Shown here: positions 6,880 through 17,219 of the stretch, piece by piece
Layout: every line of letters starts with the position of its first letter
Numbering within the stretch: the stretch's first letter is position 1
NCBI GenBank assembly: GCA_902798285.1
Contig: CADBVZ010000021.1
Span: 1-41,712 of the forward strand
Direction: 5' to 3'
Length of the DNA stretch: 41,712 bases
Source: an uncultured Prevotella sp.
GTDB taxonomy: Bacteria; Bacteroidota; Bacteroidia; Bacteroidales; Bacteroidaceae
Made by a program: the position numbers and the translations under genes
The notes under the pieces: generated by a model
The model's database searches: none
Seen by the model: the letters and a program-made list of their open reading frames with translations, nothing else
Told to the model about the DNA's origin: nothing

Positions 6880-7566
6880 TTATTCTTCTACACTATTCTG
6901 CAAAATGAAATGTCGGGCGGGGTCAAGACAATAGACCTCTTCCGTACGTGTTTTGTTGGCTTCCTTCGAGAAGTCGAGTAGGTGGATCTCGTAATCGCTG
7001 GTGATGGAGAAATACTGGATAAACTCCTCAGGATCGATATCGAAGACATCCTCCTCGTCCTCGATGGCATAGAGGCAGAGTTTGTCCACAGGCAGATACT
7101 CATCGTCGAGCGAATAGAGATAAATGGAATAGCGAGTCTTATCGCTGGTCTCATCGGCAGCCAGGAGTATCATACGGGCTCCCAGACTCTCAGGCAAAGC
7201 CACAGCCTTGGGATGATTGCCCTCGAAATTGAGATACTTCACGATATCCTCGGGCACAGGCTTGTACATGGGGAGGAACTGCACGTAATCCTCTGTATAG
7301 CTGATGGGCAACGGCTGGATATCGAGGCTGTCGAAGAACTGCTTCACAGGATTATCCGAACTCTGCAGATTGATGCCCTGGGCCTCGAGCTTCTCGCGAA
7401 TCTCTATCGCCTTCACACTGTCGAGCTTCTGTTGCAGCACCTCCGGCGAGAGGTTCTTGTTTCCGCAGGAAACAAACAATGAACAATGAACAATGAACAA
7501 TGAACAAAGAACAATGAACAATGAACAATGAACAATGTTTAATCTAAAACTCTTCCTCCTTTTCAT
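6880..7566 (-). CDS. lipoprotein with repeat-derived signal peptide
   Basis: A 228-residue protein of unknown function. After a basic start (MKRRKSFRLN) the hydrophobic core consists of a 7-residue unit repeated three times (IVHCSLF, IVLCSLF, IVHCSLF), followed by VSCGNK, where C34 could be lipidated. The core is encoded exactly by nine CAATGAA-type DNA heptamers (7477-7539, 63 nt = 21 residues). The mature part is mixed alpha/beta with many acidic residues and no recognised motif. It follows the GHL10 gene by only 7 nt and is probably co-transcribed with it. The odd feature is the signal peptide, which normally would not be a perfect repeat. Confidence 0.85.
   Translation of the reverse strand: MKRRKSFRLNIVHCSLFIVLCSLFIVHCSLFVSCGNKNLSPEVLQQKLDSVKAIEIREKLEAQGINLQSSDNPVKQFFDSLDIQPLPISYTEDYVQFLPMYKPVPEDIVKYLNFEGNHPKAVALPESLGARMILLAADETSDKTRYSIYLYSLDDEYLPVDKLCLYAIEDEEDVFDIDPEEFIQYFSITSDYEIHLLDFSKEANKTRTEEVYCLDPARHFILQNSVEE
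7477..7539. repeat. CAATGAA heptamer array encoding a signal peptide
   Basis: Nine consecutive 7-bp units, seven of them exactly CAATGAA, one CAAAGAA and a final CAATGTT. On the minus strand it encodes residues 10-30 of the lipoprotein. Because 3 x 7 bp equals 7 codons, the array gives a 7-residue protein repeat in any open frame. Confidence 0.93.
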
Positions 7567-7573
7567 ATGGCGA

Positions 7574-9064
7574 TTACAATTTTACTTTCTTTGCTACTGA
7601 CTTGCTCTCGTTCTGCACACGATTGAGGGCTGTTACCACATACACGAACTTCTCCTTACCATTATCGTAAGGCAACTTGTAGAAGGGCTGATCGGTAATG
7701 GCGCAGATCTTTGAGGGGTCGTTGAGATCCTGTGGCTCCTTCTGGCCAAAGCGATACACCACATATTTCACAGCCTCATCCTGCCAGTCCTTACTCTTGG
7801 GAGCCGTCCAGAAGAGCACGTAGCCATCGCTGGTCCATACGGGCTTCACCTTGCGCACCTTCTTAGGCGCCTTGTTGCTGATAAACTCCATCGAAGGCTG
7901 GAGGGCAGGATAACGCCAATAGTTCTGGCGCAGGTTGGTGCCATAGTTGCCGATATTATCCACAGCGGCCTTGGCATACCACAGCACAGTGCCCTTTACA
8001 TAAGGCATCTGGCGATGGAGGGCCATCTTGGCAGCCTGCTGGTTCTGACCAGGATTCTTCAGATCGGCATTCTTAACGGTTCGCTCCACATCCTCGCCAA
8101 TCACCAGCGGACGTGCGCCAGCATACTGGTTCCACCACTTGATGAGGGTCTCGTAATCGGCAGCCTTATGACCTATTTCCCAATAAATCTGGGGCACGCA
8201 GTAGTCGAGCCAGCCATTGTTCACCCACAGCAGGATGTCGGCATAGAGATCGTCGTAATTCTGGGTGCCGTTGGTGTTGCTGCCAATCTCGGAGCTACGC
8301 TTGTTGCGATAGATGCCGAAGGGCGAGATACCCACCTTGACCCAAGGCTTGACGCTATGAACGGTCTTATAGAACTGCTCCACGAAGAGGTTCACATTAT
8401 AACGACGCCAGTCGTTGATATCCTTGATACCATTGGAGTAGCGACTGAACTGAAGCGCATCGGGGATGGCCACACCCTTCACAGGATAGGGATAGAAATA
8501 ATCGTCCATGTGGATGCCATCGACATCGTAGCGAGAAACGATATCCTTGGCCACCTCGCAGATATAGTCGCGAGTCTCAGGAATACCTGGATTCAGAATC
8601 AGCAGTCCGTCGTACTCGAAACAGAAATGAGGTGCACGATTGACGATATGGCTGGTAGCCAGCGCCTTGGTGGTCTTGGTGCGAGCACGATAGGGATTGA
8701 TCCACGCATGCAGTTCCATACCACGCTTGTGGCACTCAGTAATCATCCACTGCAGGGGATCCCAATAAGGCGATGGCGCCTTGCCCTGAACACCTGTGAG
8801 GAATCGGCTCCAGGGCTCGATCTTGCTCTCGTAGAGCGCATCACACTCTGGGCGCACCTGGAAGATAATCAGATTGACACCATCCTTCTGCAACTCGTTG
8901 AGCTGATAGGTCAGCGTCTGCTGCATCTTCTCTGTACCCATACCTTGGAACTGTCCGTTCACACACTGAATCCATGCCCCACGCATTTCGCGCTTCTGGC
9001 ACACTGCTGGCAGAGCCAGCAGCACTGCCATAACCAACATTATAGTCTTCTTTATCATCATCAT
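7574..9064 (-). CDS. GHL10/DUF187-type glycoside hydrolase-like protein
   Basis: A 496-residue exported protein: signal peptide (IKKTIMLVMAVLLALPAVC, possibly with a lipidated Cys), then a TIM-barrel domain of the GHL10 (YngK-like) family. The marks are REMRGAWIQCVNGQF near the start, HAWINPYRARTK, VDGIHMDDYFYPYP and WLDYCVPQIYWEIG. A fibronectin-like C-terminal domain (about 395-496) follows. GHL10 proteins are thought to act on cell-wall or glucan substrates; the substrate here cannot be told. Three adjacent ATG codons (9058, 9061, 9064) could start it; a TTG further out lies in repeat sequence and is less likely. The 5' flank is a TCAATCT heptamer array. Confidence 0.88.
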   Translation of the reverse strand: MMMIKKTIMLVMAVLLALPAVCQKREMRGAWIQCVNGQFQGMGTEKMQQTLTYQLNELQKDGVNLIIFQVRPECDALYESKIEPWSRFLTGVQGKAPSPYWDPLQWMITECHKRGMELHAWINPYRARTKTTKALATSHIVNRAPHFCFEYDGLLILNPGIPETRDYICEVAKDIVSRYDVDGIHMDDYFYPYPVKGVAIPDALQFSRYSNGIKDINDWRRYNVNLFVEQFYKTVHSVKPWVKVGISPFGIYRNKRSSEIGSNTNGTQNYDDLYADILLWVNNGWLDYCVPQIYWEIGHKAADYETLIKWWNQYAGARPLVIGEDVERTVKNADLKNPGQNQQAAKMALHRQMPYVKGTVLWYAKAAVDNIGNYGTNLRQNYWRYPALQPSMEFISNKAPKKVRKVKPVWTSDGYVLFWTAPKSKDWQDEAVKYVVYRFGQKEPQDLNDPSKICAITDQPFYKLPYDNGKEKFVYVVTALNRVQNESKSVAKKVKL

Positions 9065-9072
9065 TTTAATTT

Positions 9073-9146
9073 TCAATCTTCATTTTTCAATCTTCATTTT
9101 TCAATCTTCAATTTTCAATCTTCAATTTTCAATCTTCAATTTTCAA

Positions 9147-9149
<3 letters not shown>
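9073..9149. repeat. TCAATCT/TCAATTT heptamer array between metH and the GHL10 gene
   Basis: Eleven consecutive 7-bp units alternate between TCAATCT and TCATTTT or TCAATTT, giving a 14-bp higher-order period. The last unit (TCAATTA) contains the complement of the metH stop codon (9147-9149). The array fills almost the whole gap up to the GHL10 start. Confidence 0.92.
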
Positions 9150-11933
<2,784 letters not shown>

Positions 11934-11940
11934 AATTCTC

Positions 11941-11975
11941 CAACCACTAACCTCTAACCACTAACCACTATCTAT
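11941..11975. repeat. TAACCAC heptamer array between smpB and metH
   Basis: Units CAACCAC, TAACCTC, TAACCAC, TAACCAC, TATCTAT run across most of the gap between the genes, and the smpB stop codon (complement of 11968-11970) lies within the end of the array. Confidence 0.88.
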
Positions 11976-12450
11976 ACACTTTGATCGCACGATCCATCTC
12001 CCTACGATCCTCCTTCTCCTTCAGCGTCTGACGCTTGTCGTACTCCTTCTTACCCTTGCAGAGAGCGATATCCATCTTGGCGCGACCTTTGTCGTCGATG
12101 AATACCAGCGTGGGCACGATGGTGTAACCCGTCTGCTTGGTGGCACTCTCGAGGGCGCGAATCTCTTTCTTCGTCAACAACAGTTTGCGATCACGCTTCA
12201 TCTCGTGGTTGTTGTACGATCCGTAGAAGTAAGGACTCACACTCATGCCCTTCACCCACAGCTCACCATTGATCACAGTGCAGTAGGTGTCTACCAGACT
12301 GGCCTTACCCAATCGGATACTCTTAATCTCTGTACCCGTGAGCACAATGCCTGCCGTGTAGGTTTCGATGAAGAAGTACTCAAACGAGGCCTTCTTGTTC
12401 TTAATCTGTATCGGGCTCTTTTTCCTGAGCTGTTCCTCTGTCTTGTTCAT
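11968..12450 (-). CDS. smpB: SsrA-binding protein SmpB
   Basis: A 160-residue RNA-binding protein that brings tmRNA to stalled ribosomes. Family marks are the N-terminal [40 protein letters not shown], and the basic C-terminal tail [20 protein letters not shown], which mimics an mRNA in the ribosome channel. Length is normal. It lies just upstream of metH on the same strand; the tmRNA gene itself is not in this window. The upstream flank (12463-12599) is an opposed pair of TTAGGGG arrays. Confidence 0.96.
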   Translation of the reverse strand: MNKTEEQLRKKSPIQIKNKKASFEYFFIETYTAGIVLTGTEIKSIRLGKASLVDTYCTVINGELWVKGMSVSPYFYGSYNNHEMKRDRKLLLTKKEIRALESATKQTGYTIVPTLVFIDDKGRAKMDIALCKGKKEYDKRQTLKEKEDRREMDRAIKVYR

Positions 12451-12462
12451 ATCATTTGGTGG

Positions 12463-12599
12463 TTAGGGGTTAGAGGTTAGGGGTTAGAGATTACTCTCTT
12501 CTCTCCTTCTCTTAGTCCCATACACCCATTTATATTATTAATATCTACGTTTATCCAACTATTCTCTAACCCCTAACCCCTAACCACTCACCTCTAACG
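12463..12599. repeat. opposed pair of TTAGGGG-type heptamer arrays
   Basis: Left arm 12463-12490: TTAGGGG, TTAGAGG, TTAGGGG, TTAGAGA. Right arm 12566-12600: CTAACCC, CTAACCC, CTAACCA, CTCACCT, CTAACGA. The arms share a perfect 15-bp complementary core (GGTTAGGGGTTAGAG) and flank a 75-nt AT-rich spacer. The unit resembles telomeric TTAGGG repeats, but nothing else suggests a chromosome end. The whole smpB upstream gap (12451-12631) consists of this element plus about 30 nt. Confidence 0.88.
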
Positions 12600-12631
12600 A
12601 GACTGAGCAAGGCAGAGCCTGCGAAGTTGAG

Positions 12632-13135
12632 TTATATAATTTTTGCGAATTTCTCGAGATGGTCATCAATATAGTGTGCGATGTCATCGGTCCACTCCTC
12701 CTCGTTCTCGATAAAGAGGTCGTCGAGATCGTCGAACTCCGGATACTTCTCGAAGAGCGCCATAAACTCCTCGTCAGAGCAATCCTTCTCTATCTCGTCG
12801 CGATACTTCAGCCAGAGCGTGTGGGCATCGTAAATCATCTTTGACGGACCACGCATCTCCCACTGGCGCAGGGCTTTGGCAAACGGATTCTTGAAGATGA
12901 AGGGTCCGTAACCGTTGTGTATCAGTTGTACGAATCCACCATCCATCAGCTCCTCGTGCAGAATCTCCCACGAGAGCAGTGTGATCTGGTCGCTGTTCAA
13001 CTCGCCCATGTTCTCAGCCGTCAGTTCGCCACCGATGGCATCGTGAATGGCTTGGGTAAACACACCGATAAAGGCATCCATACCTTCCATGGCTGCCTGC
13101 TGCAAATCCGCATCCTTTACAATCACCTCTTTCAT
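12632..13135 (-). CDS. DMP19 / DUF4375 family protein
   Basis: A 167-residue soluble protein. The core LSWEILHEELMDGGFVQLIHNGYGP followed by NPFAKALRQW matches the DMP19-type (DUF4375) domain, whose biochemical role in most bacteria is unknown; Neisseria DMP19 has been described as a DNA mimic. The C-terminal third is acidic (DLDDLFIENEEEWTDDI), in keeping with such a mimic, but this is only suggestive. It starts 4 nt before the end of the WalJ-like gene region and probably shares its transcript. Confidence 0.75.
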   Translation of the reverse strand: MKEVIVKDADLQQAAMEGMDAFIGVFTQAIHDAIGGELTAENMGELNSDQITLLSWEILHEELMDGGFVQLIHNGYGPFIFKNPFAKALRQWEMRGPSKMIYDAHTLWLKYRDEIEKDCSDEEFMALFEKYPEFDDLDDLFIENEEEWTDDIAHYIDDHLEKFAKII

Positions 13136-13137
13136 AT

Positions 13138-13160
13138 CACTAACTTCTAACCTCTAATTC
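13138..13160. repeat. CTAACTT/CTAACCT heptamers forming the 3' end of the WalJ-like gene
   Basis: Three units (CTAACTT, CTAACCT, CTAATTC) supply the stop codon (complement of 13140-13142) and the last codons of the gene. Confidence 0.7.
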
Positions 13161-13952
13161 GTACACTCCTGTTGGCATGGTACGACGTAGCACCTCCAGC
13201 TCCATATCCTTTCCAGGAATGATGCCATAGCTGCGGAGCACTGTCTCTACCGTTTTACGGGCCAACTCAGGATGGTTGTTCTCCTCGCTGAGATGACAGA
13301 GCCACACGTGCTTCAAGCGCTCCGTCATATTCTCGGCCAGCGCCTTGCCACACGAGTCGTTCGACAGGTGTCCGCTACCACTGAGAATACGCTTTTTCAG
13401 ATACTCCGGATAGGGACCATTCTGCAACATCTCCACGTCGTGGTTGGCCTCAATCACTAAGTAGTCGGCATGCGAGATGGCCTCCTTGATGACGTCGGTA
13501 ATACTACCCACATCGGTGATAATGACGAAGGTCATGCCCTCCACCTGTATCTCGTAGCCCACATTCTCGCTCGCATCGTGGGGCACAGCAAAGGGGCGCA
13601 CTGTGAAGTCGCCCAACTGCAGTGTTTCGCCCACCGTCAGCACCTTCCTCATCTCGCTGCTCACCTTACGGGTGATGCAGTAGTTATGATCAATGCCGTC
13701 GTGCACCTTGCCGGTAGCATAGACAGGCACTGAGTAGTCATAGCTAAACGAACCTACCGACTTGATGTGGTCGGCATGATCGTGGGTGATAAGCACACGC
13801 TTCACTGTGCTAAGGCTAATGCCATAGTCCCTGCAGTGTTTTTTCAGGGTGCGTATGCCTACGCCGATATCTATGAGTAGTGCGTCTGTGGCGGTACCGA
13901 GGTAATAGCAGTTTCCACTGCTTCCGCTTCCAAACGATATAAATTTCAGCAT
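13140..13952 (-). CDS. metallo-beta-lactamase fold hydrolase, WalJ/YycJ-like
   Basis: A 270-residue protein. The metal motif THDHADH (H57, H59, D61, H62) and the N-terminal FGSGSSGNCYYL are typical of the WalJ/YycJ group of metallo-beta-lactamase enzymes, often linked to DNA metabolism and cell-wall homeostasis. Further metal ligands are likely in FAVPHDASENVGY and ITDVGSI. The last six residues (ELEVRS) and the TAG stop are encoded by TTAGAGG-type heptamers (13140-13160), so the original C-terminus may have been replaced by repeat sequence. A -7 box (TACCTTTG, complement of 13973-13980) lies 20 nt before the ATG. Confidence 0.88.
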   Translation of the reverse strand: MLKFISFGSGSSGNCYYLGTATDALLIDIGVGIRTLKKHCRDYGISLSTVKRVLITHDHADHIKSVGSFSYDYSVPVYATGKVHDGIDHNYCITRKVSSEMRKVLTVGETLQLGDFTVRPFAVPHDASENVGYEIQVEGMTFVIITDVGSITDVIKEAISHADYLVIEANHDVEMLQNGPYPEYLKKRILSGSGHLSNDSCGKALAENMTERLKHVWLCHLSEENNHPELARKTVETVLRSYGIIPGKDMELEVLRRTMPTGVYELEVRS

Positions 13953-13972
13953 TTCAATTTGTAATTTTCGTG

Positions 13973-13980
13973 CAAAGGTA
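13973..13980 (-). promoter_or_regulatory. -7 box for the WalJ-like gene
   Basis: The complement reads TACCTTTG, matching TAnnTTTG. The place for a -33 element falls in the poly-A-rich 8-bp repeat starting at 13991, so the repeat may form part of the promoter. Confidence 0.55.
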
Positions 13981-13990
13981 CATAAAAATT

Positions 13991-14082
13991 TAAAGGTAAA
14001 AAAGTAAAAAAGTAAAAAAGTAAAGCTTTTCTGCTTATTTAACCCTTTTTACCTTCTTACCCTTTTACCTTTTTACCTTTTA
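13991..14082. repeat. opposed pair of AAAAAAGT/AAAAAGGT octamer arrays
   Basis: Left arm 13991-14024 carries AAAAAAGT units; right arm 14045-14082, read on the complement, carries AAAAAGGT-type units. About 20 nt lie between them. The tamL stop codon (complement of 14080-14082) is at the edge of the right arm. The period is 8 bp, unlike the 7 bp of most other arrays here. Confidence 0.82.
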
Positions 14083-16353
14083 GAACGGAAGACCTACTGC
14101 AAAGTGGAAGGCGAGGTCGCGACTCAATCGGGGGTGAATCAGCGGATAATGTGCCTCATCTTCCGTCTCGTAGGCAGGGTTGATGGCCTTCATACCCAGA
14201 TCGAAACGCAGGATGAAGTAGTCGAAGTTCAGGCGCAGGCCCATGCCATAGCTCACGGCCATATCGTCGAGCAGACCACTAAACGTGAATCTGCCGCCAG
14301 CCTGTTCCTCGTAGTTGCGCAGGGTCCAGATGTTTCCGGCATCGATGAACAGCGCTCCATTAAACTTCCAGAACAGATGCGGACGATACTCCAGATTCAG
14401 GTCCAGCTTCATGTCGCCCGTCTGGGTGATGAAGTTTATCTTGCCGTCTTGGTCCTTATAGCGGCCAGGGCCCAGACTTCTCACGCTCCAGCCTCTCACG
14501 CTGTTGGCACCACCCGAGAAGTAGCGCTTCTCGAAAGGCAGCACCTGACTGTTGCCATAGGGATAGGCGATGCCGAAGCCCAGGTGCACCACCAGCTGAT
14601 CGTTCTTTCCGCCAGCTATCTGCTTCACGATGTCGAAGTCGGCCTTCACGTATTGGGCATAGGCTATATCGAACACCTTATACTGTCCGAGCGCATTGCT
14701 ATAGCCACCACCAAGTGTGCGAGCATAGAAGTCCAACAGGTTTCCAGCCGTCTCCAGATGCGTTCTCAGTGCCAGTTTGCCATTGTTGTAGTTATAGCCC
14801 AGACCCATGCGCATAATGAAGAGATTCTCGTAGTTATAACGCAGAATGGCGTTCGAGCCTGTGGTATTGTCGAGATACTCGCGCTTGAACGTCTCACTCA
14901 CCCAGGGCATGAACACATAGTTCAGGTCCACCAGGTCGAAGGTGTAGTTATCATGGCGGTTCTCGGGCCTCCACTTATAGTGCCATCCGGCAGAGAGCAC
15001 TCGGCGATGGAACTCCGGACGATCCTGCGAGTCGTAAAGCAACGACACCTCACTGGTGGCAGTAATCCTGCGCCTGATGTCGCTACTCAGGAAGGGGAAG
15101 ATGAATCGTGGGAACGACAATCGGCTCTCCACGCTGTATTCGAAGTAGTCCTGATTCTTATAGCCCTCCAGTCCCCTGATAGCCTCGTAGGCACCACGCA
15201 ACTGAATGCTGAATGTTTCCGAACCCTTAAACAGATTGCGGTTCTGATAAGTCAGCGAAGCAGCAGCTCCGAAGTCGCCAGCCGTATTCGTTCCCTCAGG
15301 CTGGAAACTGATGGTCGAGGGTTTGTTCGTCTGAATCTGTATGTGGGCATCGAGCAGCGTGGTGTCGGGCACCTGATTGAAACTGATGTTGGTATACCTC
15401 ACGGCACTCAGTCGGCCGAATCGATTATACGTGTTCTGCAGATCGCTGGCCGAGTAGAGTTCGCCTGCCCTCAGGAAGGTATTCTCTTCGAGCACATGCT
15501 GGCGCAGATGAATCACGGAGTCGTCGGCAGCACCACTGCCGTAGGTAATGTTTCGTATATAGTACTGGCTGTGCAGCGTGTCGCCATTCTCCTTCGTCTG
15601 GAAGGGGTGCAGCATCTGCGTCAGTGCCACAGTGTGCTTCTGAGCATCCTTCCAGGCGCGATAGGTCACGTATTCCTTATGGAAACGGAAGTAGCCACGA
15701 TCCTGCAGATACGAAGAAATCTGCGAGCGCTCCGAGGCCATCGTCTCGGCATTAAACTGCATGCCCTCCTTCAATAGCGACTGTCTGCCGGCCAGCAATC
15801 CAGCAATCACAGAGTCTTGAATCTGCGTGGAGTAAGGCGTCACGAAATAAGGCTGCCCAGGATGGAGCACGTAGATGGCATCCATCTTCTTTTTCTTCTT
15901 ATAGTCCACATACAGCTCCACCTCCGCATCCAGATAACCCTTGTTCTGCAGGGCCATCTGCAAGTCCTCACACGTCTGACGGGCCAGCAGCGTGTCGTGC
16001 ACCACAGGCGCCTCGCCCATCTGCCTCAGCGTGCGATTGATCCACGAGCTGTCCTTGCCAGCCATCGCGTACACACCCAGGGGAATCTTCACGGTTGAGA
16101 ACCAGCGGGCATTTCCCTTCTGGCGCACGTAGCTCTTCAGTTGCGAAGTGCTGATGTCCTTGTATTTTCCATCGGCCACCACCTTCACCTTGTCGAGCAT
16201 CAGCTCGTCGTCGCCCAGGTCGCGAGTAGCCGAACAGCCTGTAAATAGGGAGATAGCAGAGGTTAAGAAAAGATAGAAGAAGATATACGACAACACCCCT
16301 TTTGCCCTCTGTCTGTGGCAAAGCCATTGTCTTTTTTCTCCCCTTATCTTCAT
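14080..16353 (-). CDS. tamL: TamL-like outer membrane BamA/TamA family lipoprotein
   Basis: A 757-residue outer membrane protein of the Omp85 superfamily. The start at 16353 gives MKIRGEKRQW, a hydrophobic stretch and a lipobox SLFTGC with C40 as the lipidated residue; upstream in-frame codons have no signal-like character. POTRA-like domains follow (about 60-400), then a C-terminal beta-barrel with the Omp85 mark SVRGWSVRSLGPG and a terminal aromatic strand (DLAFHFAVGLPF). A lipid-anchored TamA is the TamL type of Bacteroidetes, which with TamB moves material to the outer membrane. TamB is not next to it. It is divergent from the RNA methyltransferase gene. Confidence 0.85.
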   Translation of the reverse strand: MKIRGEKRQWLCHRQRAKGVLSYIFFYLFLTSAISLFTGCSATRDLGDDELMLDKVKVVADGKYKDISTSQLKSYVRQKGNARWFSTVKIPLGVYAMAGKDSSWINRTLRQMGEAPVVHDTLLARQTCEDLQMALQNKGYLDAEVELYVDYKKKKKMDAIYVLHPGQPYFVTPYSTQIQDSVIAGLLAGRQSLLKEGMQFNAETMASERSQISSYLQDRGYFRFHKEYVTYRAWKDAQKHTVALTQMLHPFQTKENGDTLHSQYYIRNITYGSGAADDSVIHLRQHVLEENTFLRAGELYSASDLQNTYNRFGRLSAVRYTNISFNQVPDTTLLDAHIQIQTNKPSTISFQPEGTNTAGDFGAAASLTYQNRNLFKGSETFSIQLRGAYEAIRGLEGYKNQDYFEYSVESRLSFPRFIFPFLSSDIRRRITATSEVSLLYDSQDRPEFHRRVLSAGWHYKWRPENRHDNYTFDLVDLNYVFMPWVSETFKREYLDNTTGSNAILRYNYENLFIMRMGLGYNYNNGKLALRTHLETAGNLLDFYARTLGGGYSNALGQYKVFDIAYAQYVKADFDIVKQIAGGKNDQLVVHLGFGIAYPYGNSQVLPFEKRYFSGGANSVRGWSVRSLGPGRYKDQDGKINFITQTGDMKLDLNLEYRPHLFWKFNGALFIDAGNIWTLRNYEEQAGGRFTFSGLLDDMAVSYGMGLRLNFDYFILRFDLGMKAINPAYETEDEAHYPLIHPRLSRDLAFHFAVGLPF

Positions 16354-16390
16354 ATAAATCTTTTTATAATCCTCAAAAAATCTTATTTGA

Positions 16391-16422
16391 TTTGCAAAAT
16401 TACGAAATAATTCGTAAATTTG
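16391..16422 (+). promoter_or_regulatory. Bacteroidetes-type promoter for the RNA methyltransferase
   Basis: TTTG at 16391-16394, a 20-nt spacer and TAAATTTG at 16415-16422. It is 25 nt before the ATG at 16448. Confidence 0.82.
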
Positions 16423-16447
16423 CACGGAATTAACGTCTTTTTTGAAA

Positions 16448-17188
16448 ATGATCAGCAAAAACCAGATAAAATTCATACGCCAATTGGAGCAGAAGAAGTT
16501 CCGCCATCGCGAGGGACTCTTCGTAGCCGAGGGCACCAAAGTGGTGGGCGACCTCCTCAAAGCCGGCTATATCCCCCACTCCCTCTATGCTACCCCCGAC
16601 TGGATAGCCAGTCACTCGGTGGCGGAAGCCACCGAGGTGACTGACGACGAACTGACTCGCCTCAGCTTCCAGCAGCACCCCCAGCAAGTCCTCGCCCTCT
16701 TCCCCATCCCTGAGCCTGCTGATCTCTCACCTCTCACCTCTCATCTCTCACTTCTCTTGGATGGCGTCCAAGACCCCGGCAACCTCGGCACCATTATCCG
16801 CATAGCCGACTGGTTTGGCATTTCCAATATCATTTGCTCCGAAGATACCGTCGACGCTTACAATCCCAAGGTGGTTCAGGCCACGATGGGCAGCATCGCG
16901 CGCGTAAACATTATATATACTAATCTCCTCGAGCTGCTCGATGGCATGCCTGCGGATTTCCCCGTTTATGGCACCCTGCTCGATGGCGAGAACATCTACA
17001 CCCAAGAGCTCACGCCTCATGGACTCATCATCATGGGCAATGAGGGCAATGGCATCTCCGATGCTGTGCGCCAGCGAGTGAATCGCCGTCTGCTCATACC
17101 TGATTTCCACAACGGCGACACAGCCGACAGTCTGAACGTAGCCATCGCTACAGCCATCACCTGTTCTGAGTTCCGCCGACGTCAATAA
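16448..17188 (+). CDS. SpoU/TrmH family RNA 2'-O-methyltransferase
   Basis: A 246-residue SPOUT methyltransferase that methylates ribose 2'-OH in rRNA or tRNA. The N-terminal substrate-binding domain (1-90) begins MISKNQIKFIRQLEQKK. The C-terminal knotted domain has motif 1 LDGVQDPGNLGTIIRIADW, motif 2 GLIIMGNEGNGIS and motif 3 LIPDFHNGDTADSLNVAIA. The linker between them (residues 93-104, DLSPLTSHLSLL) is encoded by CTCTCAC heptamers. ATG 16448 is chosen over the TTG two codons earlier. The exact RNA target (rRNA or tRNA) cannot be told from sequence. Confidence 0.92.
   Translation: MISKNQIKFIRQLEQKKFRHREGLFVAEGTKVVGDLLKAGYIPHSLYATPDWIASHSVAEATEVTDDELTRLSFQQHPQQVLALFPIPEPADLSPLTSHLSLLLDGVQDPGNLGTIIRIADWFGISNIICSEDTVDAYNPKVVQATMGSIARVNIIYTNLLELLDGMPADFPVYGTLLDGENIYTQELTPHGLIIMGNEGNGISDAVRQRVNRRLLIPDFHNGDTADSLNVAIATAITCSEFRRRQ
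16724..16758. repeat. CTCTCAC heptamer array in the interdomain linker of the RNA methyltransferase
   Basis: Five 7-bp units: CTCTCAC, CTCTCAC, CTCTCAT, CTCTCAC, TTCTCTT. In frame they give residues 93-104, exactly between substrate-binding and catalytic domains. Confidence 0.88.
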
Positions 17189-17219
17189 CGCATATATTAA
17201 TCAATTAAAACTATTGCAT

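Noticed and set aside
11934-12631. Cobalamin riboswitch upstream of metH
   Set aside because: smpB lies directly upstream, and the gap before smpB is only repeats with no B12-box-like sequence.
14104-15777. 557-codon plus-strand frame opposite tamL
   Set aside because: An antisense shadow of a GC-rich gene with clear Omp85 features on the minus strand.
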